NCBI GenBank assembly: GCA_964057225.1
Contig: OZ059895.1
Span: 10,602,001-10,666,000, forward strand
DNA: 64,000 nucleotides
Source of the DNA: Auanema rhodensis
Taxonomy: Eukaryota > Nematoda > Chromadorea > Rhabditida > Rhabditidae
Direction of reading: 5' to 3'
The notes under the pieces are model-generated. The model saw only the letters and a list, made by a program, of their open reading frames with translations, had not been told where the DNA came from and did not search any database. The translations under genes were made by a program, and so were the position numbers. Positions 42,721 through 51,240 of the stretch are shown here, piece after piece. Position 1 is the stretch's first letter. Each line of letters starts with the position of its first letter.

Positions 42721-43069
42721 ACTTGAGAGTACTCAAAAAAAATTAAACGAGAATCTTGACAATTAATTATCAAACAATTTCATACCTTACAGCTTTGGTT
42801 CGGCCCCCATGTGATGCTTGTCTAGCCTAGTATCTTGCTCTATTCCAGCAATCTTTTGAACATTACAAGACTTTATTATATAGAGATAACTCTCTAGTGT
42901 TAGTATTAATAAGTAACACAATTTAAATAACCCAATAAAACAAAATCAAAAACAATCAGAAAAAAAGGAGACCTTTGTCTCACCAGTGAGCCCGACTCAA
43001 CTGACTCCCGTCCTCCTCTTATAACATGAAAGTAGATCATGCAAAATTGAAAAGGTGAAACAAATTTTG
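42721..43069 (-). mobile_element. Extra LTR plus leader copy
   Basis: A 349-bp segment nearly identical to 46,473-46,819. On the minus strand it consists of a satellite scrap (about 22 bp), an LTR (43,043 to 42,810, beginning TGCATG and ending ..CA), a TGGGGGCCGAACC primer-binding-like site, and a leader. Because the copied segment contains satellite flank as well as LTR, it is not simply the second LTR of the element beside it. It looks like a duplicated 5' junction joined to the broken integrase end. Confidence 0.75.
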
Positions 43070-43083
43070 AACTTAATATACGT

Positions 43084-44149
43084 GTTATGGTCTCTTATTT
43101 CAAAATTCGTTAAAGATTTGATTATCGAATTCTAATCCTTTGTCAGAAATGATTCTTTTCGGAATCTTGCGCCCATATCCTATCCACCTATCAGCAAACG
43201 CTCCAAGAACCGCCTCCGCCGATATTTCTTTTATAGGATAGATCTCACACCACTTAGAAAAAAAATCTACCACTACTAGCCCATACCGATTACCTTTCTG
43301 GCTCACGTTTAACTCTACCAGATCCATGCCAATCACTTCGAACGGACTTGAAGTTAATATAGGTTTTAAAGGCGGTACATTATGTTTGGTATAGTTCTCC
43401 ATAAAACAACTTTTTCTTTGTAGGCAGAATTTGACAATGTCTCTTCTCATACTTGGCCAAAAATACTTATTTTCAAGAGTTAGATAAAGTTTTTCTGAGC
43501 CAAAAAGACCAGACCATTGTCCACCGTGTTCCTCATTTAGAACTTTTTCCCTCTCACCTGGTGCTATTACTTCCCTAATTCTACCTTCCGGATCAGTGTA
43601 CCGCAATACATCATGTTGTAATGAAAAATCCGAACTCTCTACACAACAACCCTCTACCTTAATTCTGACTTTTGTTTCTTCCTTAATAGCTTTAAATAGC
43701 TCCTTCCAACCTTCTGCATTTTTGAACCAACAATGCTCTGCTCTTTCACTTCTAACCTCCGCTATCACAATTTCTTCTGCAAAAGAGAGCTTATCAATAA
43801 CTTCATTTTCCCATCTTAATGGTCCTCTACTGAGCTTATCGGCTACTCTATTAGCAGGTTCATTTATGTACTCCATTTCTATTTCGTACGCTCTCAATTT
43901 AACCGCCCACCTTGTTACTCTATTAGAGCAATCTTCCCCCCTAAACAGACATAACAACGGTTGATGATCCGTTCTCACAATCACCCGAACTCCATAAATA
44001 AAACAGTGAAACCGATCGCAAACGAAACACGATTGCTAACGCTTCTAGGTCTGTTATAGCATATTTTATTTCATGTTTGATTAAAGATCTAGAGCAAAAA
44101 GCTATAGGATGTAAATGTCCATCTACCCCTACTTGTGTAAGAACACCCC
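43084..44149 (-). pseudogene. RNase H and integrase relic, truncated
   Basis: RNase H sequence is frame-shifted near 44,020 and recovers at TDHQPLL, then AYEIEMEYI and VADKLSRG. An integrase zinc-binding region follows, with the second His and one Cys apparently lost (GLFGSEKLY, RKSCF). Then comes the catalytic core with PPLKPILTSSPFEVIGMDLV (first Asp) and RIISDKGLEFDN (second Asp). The frame stops at 43,100 before the third catalytic residue (Glu). Element similarity ends at about 43,084. The related fragment at 56,300-57,206 is cut at almost the same codon. Confidence 0.9.
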
Positions 44150-45214
44150 TCAGTTTTTCGTTTTAATTGGCGTTTCTGTTATTTTTTTCTTTAACGATTT
44201 CTTCTGTTGTTCCTTCCATTCAAATTTCACTCCTAATGCACATAAATCATACAACGGCCTGATTTCTGCAGCAAAGCCTTTTATAAACTTCCTGTAGTAT
44301 GACAGTGAACCTAAAAAAGATTTCAACTGGGTTGTATTCCTCGGAACCGGGTATTCTGATATGGCTGCAACTTTCATCGGAACTTTCAATTCTGGCTTGA
44401 AAAACTCACATTTCGACGGCTTTAACCGTAAATTAAATTTTCTAAAGGCTAAAAATAAGATCCTAAGTACCTGTAGATGTCTTGCTTGAGTGACTGTTGC
44501 CACTATTATATCATCCAGATAGACATGGATTTCGCTTCCAACTAGACCTGTTTCTGCTAAAACAGTATCGATCGCTCTTTGGAATATTGCAGGGCTATTA
44601 GCAATTTCAAAAGGCAGCCTGTTAAACTCATATAACCCTTTATGGGTTATGAAGGCTGTTTTTGGCTTGGCTTCTTTATCTAAGGGTAACTGCCAAAAGC
44701 CTCGTAAACAATCCACAGATGAAAAGAACTTAGCCCGTGCCAGATATTGTAAAATTACTTCTATATTTGGAAGTGGATATTTGTCACTTACAATCACCTT
44801 ATTCAATTCTCTGTAGTCTACGCATAGGCGAAGAGATTTATCTCTCTTTCTTACTAAAACAATAGGTGCTGCTCAAGGAGATTTGGACCTGCTTGTAATG
44901 CCCTCCCGTTCCATCTCCTCCAACAAACAACTCAATTCTTCCCTCAAGCTGGCTGGGACTGGCCGCACTTGTTGTGCTACGGGACGCGCCTTACTAGTAT
45001 CAATAGACGCTGGCTGCACTTTCATGCCGGCTAGGTTCTCTGCCTCACTGCTAAAAATCTCTGTGTACTCATTAATCACCTTGTCCAGCTGATATTTTTG
45101 ATCTTTTGGCAGGTGCCCCAACTTTACATCTTGAAACCCTCGATTAGGTTCCTTTATTTTAATTGTACTAACTATTGCCTCCCCCAACTGCAAAATTCTG
45201 GATCGCTTGATCAA
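44150..45214 (-). pseudogene. Reverse transcriptase relic
   Basis: The piece from 45,214 to 44,873 ends with the segment leading into the RT domain (RPVPASLREELSCLLEEMER, then a Ser-Pro motif). A stop separates it from 44,806 to 44,150, which carries the fingers and palm: DKYPLPNIEVILQYLARAKF, the FSSVDCLRGFWQLPL segment with its Asp, and the active-site VYLDDIIV (the Y-x-D-D box). FGLANAP-like sequence has mutated to FEIANSP. The usual Leu-Gly-His segment after the C-E-F-F motif is deleted, and the frame is lost at the thumb-RNase H connection. The protein once copied element RNA into DNA; this copy cannot. Confidence 0.9.
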
Positions 45215-45217
45215 CTC

Positions 45218-46488
45218 TTAACCTAAAACCTCAAACGCTTTGAATCCCAAGATAATTTCCAAACTATTGGAGTTCCTCACAAAACAAGATATTACCGCTT
45301 TGTTCTCTGTGCTATAGAGTTCTATTTCTAGGTCAGCTTTACCAACTAAACTTAACTGTTCCCCATTTACCCCTGACAGTGTTTCTTCTGTCTCTTTAAC
45401 CACAACTTTCTTGCCCATCCTGTTCACTATGTTTTCTTCCACTGATAATGAAGTATAATATTTATCGTACAACCTGTCCAACTCTCTTATAAATTCAACA
45501 ACACTATTGTGACAATTAAAAATGGAAAGGTTTCTCAACCTTTTTTCATTTTCCAGTTTAAACATATCAAACTGATGCTGAAACAATGTTCCCAACCTTA
45601 TTAACTTTTCTTCAAATGGAAGCGCTTTTTTTATTGATTTGAACGTTTCTAACGCGAAACCCGATAGACTGCTAGCAAAATAAAACGATGCGCTTCTGTC
45701 GTCAAGTCTTTGATGCTCAAACTTGAATTTAAAAAGCTCAATATGATCAGCTAAACTTTCAAAACGCTTTTCTTCAGAAAAAGATGTCAGGACCACACTC
45801 TGTCTAGTTTTCGCAACCTTTTGCTCAGCTGCTACTTTTTCTTGGTTTCGCAGAAGGCTTTTGACCAGCGCTTCTAACCTGTAGGCATGCTCCAGCGGGC
45901 TAATAACCGTAGGTTGTTCTGCGCTAGACGGTGTGGCTGTATCTCTCTCCAGTTCAACAGATCTCTCTCTCGCTTGGCGCGGCAGCTCTGAGTTTTTTCC
46001 ATCAAAATATCTTTCTCCCTTTTTGCCTTATCTAATTTTCCTTTCTACTGATTAACCGCTATTGCCGTTTGATTCACTATAAAAATAGCTTCCTCGCATT
46101 TGGTATTTTTTTCCGATATCTCCTTCTCTTTCTCCTGAAAGACATGCTCTAAGCGCTTGCTCTCTCTCACTGCCTCATTTTCTCTCTGTTTCACCATAGC
46201 TAGCAACATGTTCAACTCGTTTTCGTCTGCCACATCATGTGTAGCTGAAACAGACGTAACGTTTTGTAGAAACGCAGGCACTCTCTCTTCCAAATGTAAA
46301 CTAAGACATTCTGAAAATAGCGATGAACTTACTGTTGTAACTGCCTCATTTATCAGACTGATAGCCTTATCCCCCACTTCCTGGAAATGACTTGCTTTTC
46401 GAAGTGCTACAACATTTCCTTTCATCTCTTTGATCTCCTGGACCTTAGTTTCTAAAAAATTCCGGAACTCATACTTGAGAGTACTCAA
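45218..46488 (-). pseudogene. gag relic with fused protease tail
   Basis: Two open pieces. The first (46,488 to 46,045, about 147 residues) begins with a non-ATG codon, is Glu/Lys-rich and ends in a heptad-like stretch with LEHVFQEKEKEISEKN, probably a coiled coil of a Gag N-terminal region. The second (45,796 to 45,218, 192 residues) contains a capsid-like part with SASFYFASSLSGFALETF. It then runs without a zinc knuckle into the tail of a retropepsin-type protease (LEIILGFKAFEVLG); the protease active-site segment is missing. The fusion therefore marks an internal deletion. About 250 bases between the two pieces are frame-broken. The assignment rests on position and on these short family-like strings. 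Confidence 0.7.
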
Positions 46489-46559
46489 AAAAAATTAAAC
46501 GAGAATCTTGACAAATAATTATCAAACAATTTTACCTTACAGCTTCGGTTCGGCCCCCA

Positions 46560-46793
46560 TGTGATGCTTGTCTAGCCTAGTATCTTGTTCTATTCTAGCA
46601 ATTTTATGAACAATACAAGACTTTATTATATAAAAATATCTTTCTAGTTTCAATATTAATTAGTAACACAATTTAAATAACCCAATAAAACAAAATCAAA
46701 AACAATCAGAAAAAAAGGAGACCTTTGTCTCACCAGTGAGCCCGACTCAACTGACTCCCGTCCTCCTCTTATAACATGAAAGTAGATCATGCA
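46560..46793 (-). mobile_element. 5' LTR of gypsy-type element
   Basis: A 234-bp repeat equal in length to 42,810-43,043. On the minus strand it starts TGCATGATC and ends CATCACA. TGGGGGCCGAACC follows at once; a TGG directly after the terminal CA is where a tRNA primer-binding site is expected. AATAAA-like and TATAATAA-like strings lie in the middle. LTRs of this family are promoters and polyadenylation regions in active copies. Confidence 0.8.
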
Positions 46794-47103
46794 AAATTGA
46801 AAAGGTGAAACAAATTTTGTTAACACAGACACATATTAATCCTGTTTTCCGGCGGGCTCAAGTTGCTGTTTTGTTCGATATTCAAGAAAAATTAAAAAAA
46901 TTTAAATGTTTATTTTTAGCTCTAGAAATACGTGCAACATCTCATTCAACTCAAAATTAACTGTTCAATAATATAAATTAGGTTTTGTAACCATATATCC
47001 GTAGTAATCATGTTTTGCGGCGGGCTCAACTTGCTATTTCGTTCGATTTTTATTAAAAATTAAATTTTTTTTTAATTTTTTTTTTAGCCCTAGAAATGCG
47101 TAA
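46794..47103 (+). repeat. Diverged satellite scrap
   Basis: About one A/B dimer in plus orientation: ttgttaacacagacacat, ccggcgggctcaagttgc, then ttttgtaaccatatatcc and gcggcgggctcaacttgc. It ends at agccctagaaatgcgtaaa, the same monomer position at which the array stops at 39,107. Its A start (gttaacacagacacat) matches the diverged copies near 40,060 better than the core array. Confidence 0.9.
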
Positions 47104-47231
47104 AACATAGATGCAAGCAGGATACTCATACTAAATTGAATTGGGTCCGACGAATACAAAAATATTATTTACGATCATTACTTGCCATTGGGCTTGTGCA
47201 TTATTAAATGATTATTTCCCACTGGGCTTGG
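47104..47231 (+). repeat. Junction segment with 34-bp tandem motif
   Basis: Direct copy of 39,109-39,237. Read on the minus strand, the part at 47,169-47,231 contains two copies of a motif (aagcccagtgggaaataatc and aagcccaatggcaagtaatg). It lies just beyond the 3' end of the minus-strand gene. The same motif in the same relation to transcription lies beyond the plus-strand RING gene at 56,253-56,300. Confidence 0.75.
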
Positions 47232-47272
47232 AATACAAAAATAAATGAAAAAAGAATAATAATATAGATAAA

Positions 47273-47280
47273 TTTTATTG
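47273..47280 (-). terminator. Polyadenylation signal of minus-strand gene
   Basis: CAATAAAA on the minus strand about 250 bp beyond the stop, preserved in the inverted copy at 39,611-39,618. T-rich sequence follows. Confidence 0.6.
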
Positions 47281-49373
47281 ACTTAATATTAATTATTAAA
47301 TATCACAAGAAAGCCAGAAAAAATGTACAAAAAATTGATTAAAAAACACATGATTTCACAGATTATTATTTCTTATTATTAGCCGGTTTGCGTGTTCTTT
47401 TATGTTTAATGAACTGTGCATCCATCTCCTTTTTTTTTCTGTTATTTTTTCAAAAAACAGTTTATTAGCCGGGAATATGTAAGCCTTTCCAGTGAATCTC
47501 GGTCCGAATTTAATGAAGAGTTTTTTGATTCAGAAAAGCCGATTACTTTTGCGGGGCACTTGTACCAATTCATTCGACTTTCTTTCACAATATGAACTAT
47601 GGTCCCACTGGCGCACGGTGCGTTGGTCTATATAAAAAGAGTAGTTTAATAATTGGTTTAAAAACCTTTTTCATCCGTGTACATATTATATATTTTTGTG
47701 TCCCCATCGTTATTTTTATTAGCCGTGAATGATACAGCATGGAGGGAAGTTGGAAATCGTGAAGCCGCTGTTGGAGATTGTGAAGATTGTGAAGCCGCTG
47801 ATAGAGATTCTGTAGTATTCATAGCCGAAGATATAGGTGTAACCGATCTTGAAGGTCTGCTAGAAGTAGATACCGATGGTTGACTGCAATTCGAAACCGA
47901 CGATTCAGACGAAGAACGCGATCGTGGAGTATCCAAGCTCAAAGTAATGTACTTCTAAAAAAATACTATACTATGATAAGTAATAAAGAATTAATTTTTT
48001 TTTGCCGGCGGCTCCGTACTCTGATCTTCTATAGCCCTAGTCGTTTTTGGGGTATTCATGCTCAAAGAAAAAACCTGTTTGAATTTATATAAGATGTTAT
48101 GTGTGGTTATAAAGCAACTAACCTGCTCTTGTGGTAATACCAAAACAGTGGGGGTGGCTAGGTGCATGCAAGCCGTACCGAGCTTTAATTAATACACAGT
48201 CATACTAACAATGGAGTTAACACTTACTAGACTATTGTCTAAACTTAGAAGTTGTGACATCAATCGTTTCTTGTATGTCCTCTGGTTTTTTTCATAAATG
48301 CCGGTTTAGTAGTACTTCGACAAAAAAAAATCCGTCTCATTTAATCTTTATTATCTGAATTATCTGGAGGTTTCTAAAAAAATATATTTATTAATAATAC
48401 CGAGATTCATTCAAATGAGTGATAAACTTACTATCGGATACAGAAACGTGTCGCACAGTCTTTCATTAAAAAAAATTCCTGCGTTGAGAAAGACTCAGCC
48501 GGTCTGCTTAAAGTATACAAGCCAATGAAACAACAATATTTACAAAATAAGAATGCTGCTGTAATCTGAGCCATGTTATAGACGAAGTTTTCATCTGAGA
48601 TTAGTGGTCTTAGATGAATAACATCACAATAAGTTGAGCCGTTTAAATATAGAACTGTTAAAGAAATAAAAAATTAAGGCTCACTGTTTTTGCCTGGCAG
48701 CCGTAGCGACCAAGACCTTTTCCATTACCACTGTTCTTGCAAGCCGTGGTAGGTATATGGTCATGTCCCCTTGTACATTTACACCGAACATAAGGCTTTG
48801 TTGACCCGATCTGAAAAAAGATATATGTTAAAAAACTATAACTAATAATATTCTACCTGTATTTCGATTTCAGTTTTATATAAAGAGGTGTCTCAAAAGC
48901 CTGCCGCGGAATCAATGTTTTAAAAATACAGCCGTCTCCCAAATAAGTCACCGGTTCCGCTAATTAAAACAGAGTTGAGAGAAAAGCAAGAAGCTGTATT
49001 GAATGTAGGGGCTGAAATGAATTAATTAAAATTAAAAAAAAATTGAATCTACATTATCCCTGCGCCATTCAAGAGTTTTATGCTCATAGCCGACAATTAT
49101 AAGATGATACTGTACTTAGAGAGTGAACCAAGTACAGACTTCTCCCTGCCTAGCCGATACAAGCGCAGCCGGTAGCTAAATGTTAATAATATAATAATAT
49201 AACAATAGTAATAAATTAATAATAATATAACATTTATGAATATAATAAGACCTTGCCACGAAAGTATTGCGCAGCCGTTTGTCCACATCATTGCCTATGA
49301 TCGCATAGGAAGTCGGTGATAGGTCGCGGAAGTAATATGAATGTAACTCTTTGAACAATAATTTTACATCCAT
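47273..49373 (-). CDS. Micro-exon gene of unknown function, minus strand
   Basis: At least nine candidate exons with short introns (30-76 nt) can be traced by GT/AG sites and open frames: 49,373-49,252, about 49,175-49,053, 48,959-48,857, 48,810-48,685, a cluster at 48,655-48,432, 48,373-48,341, 48,182-48,123, 48,074-47,991, 47,954-47,666 and 47,627-47,530. Not every phase can be reconciled: stops at 48,341 and 47,991 suggest alternative ends, duplicated exons or decay. Recognisable content is a Cys/His-rich exon and a Ser-rich exon; no known family is recognised. The sense pentamer CGGCT occurs in nearly every exon. The gene lies head to head with the plus-strand RING gene and shares its architecture and pentamer, which suggests one family. 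An effector-type secreted protein is possible, but no signal peptide is visible and the 5' exon may be missing. Confidence 0.6.
47530..47627 (-). CDS. Terminal exon of minus-strand gene
   Basis: Acceptor tttttatatag. Joined in phase to the Ser-rich exon it reads DQRTVRQWDHSSYCERKSNE and stops at 47,530. Compared with the stray copy at 39,262, this frame has silent changes among its differences. The other open frame (to 47,442) has only replacement changes but a three-base indel that keeps its phase. The frame ending at 47,530 is favoured. Confidence 0.55.
47666..47954 (-). CDS. Ser-rich exon of minus-strand gene
   Basis: 289 bp between tttttttag and a gttttt donor. It reads LDTPRSRSSSESSVSNCSQP, continues Ser/Pro/Thr-rich, and includes a short internal repeat, SAASQSSQS then PTAASRF. 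It looks disordered and phosphorylatable; no domain is recognised. Several CGGCT copies fall in S-A, A-A and T-A codon pairs. The 38-nt intron after it leads to the terminal exon in consistent phase. Confidence 0.65.
47991..48074 (-). CDS. Short exon ending in stop, relative of the Ser-rich exon
   Basis: In phase with the preceding micro-exon it reads VFSLSMNTPKTTRAIEDQ and ends at a TAA. The string tttgagcatgaatacccc parallels tttgagcttggatactcc in the Ser-rich exon just downstream. The two exons are therefore duplicates, perhaps alternative C-terminal exons. It carries no sense CGGCT; the reverse string is present instead. Confidence 0.45.
   Translation of the reverse strand, partial: VFSLSMNTPKTTRAIEDQSTEPPAKKN
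48123..48182 (-). CDS. 20-codon micro-exon, minus-strand gene
   Basis: Sixty bases in phase 0 on both sides, from an attaaag acceptor to a gttagttg donor. It reads LGTACMHLATPTVLVLPQEQ. One CGGCT (T-A frame). The 48-nt intron ends ttcaaacag. Confidence 0.5.
48341..48655 (-). CDS. Exon cluster with putative stop, minus-strand gene
   Basis: After an unusually short 30-nt intron (ending tttaacag) a long frame reads STYCDVIHLRPLISDENF and KYCCFIGLYTLSRPAESF and stops at the end of this piece; its phase does not match the preceding exon. A second frame, from an acceptor at about 48,458, reads TVRHVSVSDKPPDNSDNKD across a clean 58-nt intron (gtaagttt to tttttttag, 48,431-48,374) and stops at 48,341. 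This could be an alternative C terminus. The 48,183-48,340 stretch beyond it holds no exon I can support. Confidence 0.4.
48685..48810 (-). CDS. Cys/His-rich exon of minus-strand gene
   Basis: Exactly 126 bp (42 codons), between ttttttcag and gtgagcc. One frame reads YVRCKCTRGHDHIPTTACK and continues to GLGRYGCQAKT: four Cys and two His, spaced as in a small metal-binding fold. A second frame is also open and fits the previous exon's phase better, so the coding frame is not certain. Two CGGCT copies. The plus-strand gene has an exon of similar flavour (YDCICCKCRNSWCYC) at 50,299-50,426, but direct homology cannot be shown by eye. Confidence 0.5.
48857..48959 (-). CDS. Exon of minus-strand gene
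   Basis: Starts after a pyrimidine-rich tract ending taattag and ends at the gtagaatatt donor. The open frame reads EPVTYLGDGCIFKTLIPRQA. The intron that follows is 46 nt and ends ttttttcag. One CGGCT lies in the G-C frame. The alternative acceptor at about 49,012 would bring in a stop. Confidence 0.5.
49053..49175 (-). CDS. Exon(s): CGGCT-rich exon of minus-strand gene
   Basis: The acceptor is aacatttag at 49,176. The joined frame from the previous exon gives SYRLRLYRLGREKSVLGSL and then meets a stop. A second frame, from the AG at about 49,114, reads YHLIIVGYEHKTLEWRRDN up to a gtagattc donor at 49,052. A tiny intron or a one-base shift lies between them. Three CGGCT copies fall in this 123-bp stretch. 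Confidence 0.5.
49252..49373 (-). CDS. Exon: first recognisable exon of minus-strand gene
   Basis: Preceded by a pyrimidine-rich tract ending aacttcag (acceptor) and followed by gtcttatt (donor). It reads MDVKLLFKELHSYYF, then PTSYAIIGNDVDKRLRN. The Met directly follows the AG, so it may be internal instead of the true start; upstream lies only a microsatellite. It contains one CGGCT (R-L frame). Confidence 0.6.
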
Positions 49374-49401
49374 CTGAAGTTAGAAATTAAAATTAAAAAC
49401 A

Positions 49402-49436
49402 ATAAAAAAAAAAAATATATATATATATATATATTG

Positions 49437-49473
<37 letters not shown>

Positions 49474-49475
49474 TA
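49402..49475. repeat. Microsatellite between divergent genes
   Basis: Poly-A, then (AT)n at about 49,415-49,434 and (ATA)n at about 49,436-49,470. It separates the 5' ends of the two divergent micro-exon genes. Confidence 0.95.
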
Positions 49476-49838
49476 ATATATAATAAAATATAATACAAAA
49501 CAATAATGATCAATAATTAGCATAGCTTATGTACATTCAATATTTAAATATTCAAAAGCGCCTCAAGACTCACTAAATTATAAATTATAACACTGCTGTA
49601 TAGATATTAATAGTTATGCTACATTTAATATGTCGTCTTGGGAAGAAAACTTATTTCATAATTATTCAATTATTACAATAAATTATTGATTAATTATTAT
49701 CAAATATATTCTGCTTTTCATTTAATTATTTTTATTTGAGTTTTTTTACATACAGTTCGGCCTCCTTTTTAAAATCATTTTGTATTTTATATTATGTTTA
49801 TTTATATTTTTTATTTATTTTAAGATGCAGTTAAGCAG
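49476..49838. promoter_or_regulatory. AT-rich intergenic region between divergent genes
   Basis: About 360 bp, very AT-rich, with no supported exon. Any shared promoter for the head-to-head genes should lie here or in the microsatellite. No convincing TATA or initiator can be singled out in such AT-rich DNA. acatacagttcggcctcc near 49,750 could be an acceptor of an unrecognised small exon. Confidence 0.3.
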
Positions 49839-49908
49839 TTGGGAGATACGAAGAAGTTACAGTTCGGCAAACTGGACTGGAAATAAAAAAAATTGGAATA
49901 GGACGAGG
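49839..49908 (+). CDS. Exon: start of SET-like region
   Basis: Begins after ttaagcag. The frame leads into GLEIKKIGIGRG, which joins VFTKKTFKKNVVVTAYY in the next exon, the pattern that opens SET domains (K-G-x-G-x-Gly-Val). The join needs one base of slippage at the 38-nt intron (gttttttaac to gtttag): either a non-canonical site or an indel. Confidence 0.5.
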
Positions 49909-49946
49909 GTTTTTTAACTCTTTTGAAATTATTTTTATTTGTTTAG

Positions 49947-50179
49947 GAGTTTTCACGAAGAAAACATTTAAAAAAAATGTGGTAGTAACGGCTTATTATA
50001 TTAACAAAGATGAAAAACCAACGGAAGAGATGGATGATTATTCCATCTCTTTAACTACGGGCGGAACATCATACAACGGCTATCGAAAAGCGGTGGAGTT
50101 TAAAAAAGAAGACGGCTTCAGATATTACGGAAACCTTATTAGCCATGCCACGGGCAGTCATGCGAATACTCGGCTTTAA
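49947..50179 (+). CDS. Exon: SET-like domain core
   Basis: Reads GVFTKKTFKKNVVVTAYYIN and ends YYGNLISHATGSHANTRL. Its order matches SET methyltransferases: the opening Gly-Val strand, a Val-x-x-Tyr strand, a middle Tyr-rich part, then G-x-L-I-x-H with Asn four to six residues later, which corresponds to the Asn-His-Ser cofactor motif. The His is kept, while the first Asn of the motif is Ser here. A stop follows at once (50,177), so the usual C-terminal part is missing. After a shift, RANDIGNYKAANILWRAATN stays open to about 50,260. Catalytic activity is doubtful. Four to five CGGCT copies. The identification is by eye. Confidence 0.55.
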
Positions 50180-50298
50180 AATAAAACAAGACAGGGCGTG
50201 CGAATGATATTGGTAATTACAAAGCGGCTAATATATTGTGGAGAGCAGCTACTAATTGATTACTATGAGTTTGTTTTTTTCCCATGTTTTTTATATAG

Positions 50299-50426
50299 CC
50301 TTTACTCAGTGGTGGCGGACGTTGCTTGATAAGACATCAGTACGATTGTATTTGTTGTAAATGTCGGAATTCCTGGTGCTACTGTTATAAGCACGATGCC
50401 ATGCAACTCACGGCGGCTTTCGAAAG
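50299..50426 (+). CDS. Cys-rich exon
   Basis: Acceptor ttatatag, donor gtatat. Reads IRHQYDCICCKCRNSWCYCY and continues KHDAMQLTAAFE: six Cys and two His in about 25 residues, suggesting a small metal-binding module. The Ser codon split across the 57-nt intron (AG|T) rejoins in frame with the next exon. Confidence 0.6.
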
Positions 50427-50483
50427 GTATATAAAATATAAAAATATCAGTATATAAAAAAAATCTCATGAATCTAAATTCAG

Positions 50484-50838
50484 TAAACTTATTGTATTTC
50501 CTAATAATGAAGCGGAATTGGGTGATGGAAAGGAAAAGCGGCTATGCCCATTTTGTATAAAAATTGTAGATCGGAAATTTAAGAGTTGTTACCGGGACCA
50601 TATAAAAAAAAACAGCGGCGGGATAGATAAGTTCAAAGAGTTTATTTCTTGGTATGTTTCTTTTTCATTATTAATTTTTTCACATTTCATTTGTGGGTGG
50701 CGGAAGAATAAACATTCTGGAATAGCCGCGGATCTATTAAAAAAGTTCTTGGAGGAAGAACAGAATAAAATACAACAGAAAAATACGGCTTCAACGGCTG
50801 ACATTGAGGATGATGACGACGGCGGCTTACCTCATTTG
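50484..50838 (+). CDS. Exon with CxxC and acidic tail
   Basis: Reads LIVFPNNEAELGDGKEKRLC, then PFCIKIVDRKFKSCYRDH (C-x2-C and C-x3-H spacing, possible zinc site). It ends with a helical stretch, LLKKFLEEEQNKIQQKN, and an Asp/Gly-rich tail. Between them lies a hydrophobic, T-rich stretch at 50,652-50,705 that begins gtatgttt like a donor. It may be a retained intron, although the frame runs through it. The donor at 50,839 (gttagt) is in phase 0 with the exon at 52,787. CGGCT occurs at about 50,539, 50,785, 50,794 and 50,823. Confidence 0.6.
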
Positions 50839-50905
50839 GTTAGTTCTTTTTTAGTTTTCAAAGGTTCTTTGGGACCCACTTAATTTTCAAAATAAATTAA
50901 GTGGG

Positions 50906-51240
50906 TGTCGTTCCATCCGGATGATCAATACGTAGCAGGCGGGTTAGAGCTAGACGACAAGAGACGAGAGGAGCTGAAACGCCCTTTAAATGGAACTCAG
51001 ACAGTTCTGTCTCATGGAATGACTAAGGATGGCTTGTCATCTCCTCGGAGCTCACCTATAGTTTATATCTCTTCATTTCTTATCGTAACTTATTGTAACC
51101 ATTATGTAGAATAAACCTTTCTTTTCATGAGTCTTATGTTTATCCATTATGCTCTATTAATACCGCTACATCTGAAACACTATATCGCACATCTTATAGA
51201 CTACATTGGTCTATAGGATAGATGCGAGAGCATAACGGAA
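50906..51240 (+). mobile_element. 5' LTR of the intronic element
   Basis: Starts TGTCGTTCC after an inverted-repeat hairpin (acccacttaatt / aattaagtgggt at 50,874-50,906) and ends acggaa. It contains an AATAAA at about 51,110. The left boundary is uncertain because only the last 68 bp are duplicated. 51,241-52,230 between the LTR and the gag frames is AT-rich leader sequence in which I see nothing recognisable. Confidence 0.55.

Larger units (their letters stand above)
43070..46793 (-). mobile_element. Decayed Ty3/gypsy-type LTR retrotransposon
   Basis: Read on the minus strand, the order is 5' LTR, primer-binding-like site, gag, protease remnant, reverse transcriptase, RNase H and truncated integrase, which is the Ty3/gypsy order. 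The frames are interrupted by stops and shifts, with deletions between gag and protease and inside the RT-RNase H connection. The element ends in integrase at about 43,084 and has no normal 3' LTR in place. It sits in satellite DNA: satellite begins directly beyond 46,794. It is a non-functional genomic relic. Confidence 0.9.

Noticed and set aside
43596-43964. Plus-strand 122-codon frame over the gypsy element
   Set aside because: Antisense shadow of the integrase/RNase H frame, with no own features; the same holds for the plus-strand frames at 44,883 and 46,157.
49097-49291. Ile/Tyr-rich minus-strand frame (IIINLLLLLYYY type)
   Set aside because: It is translation of an AT-rich intron between the exons at 49,373-49,252 and 49,175.
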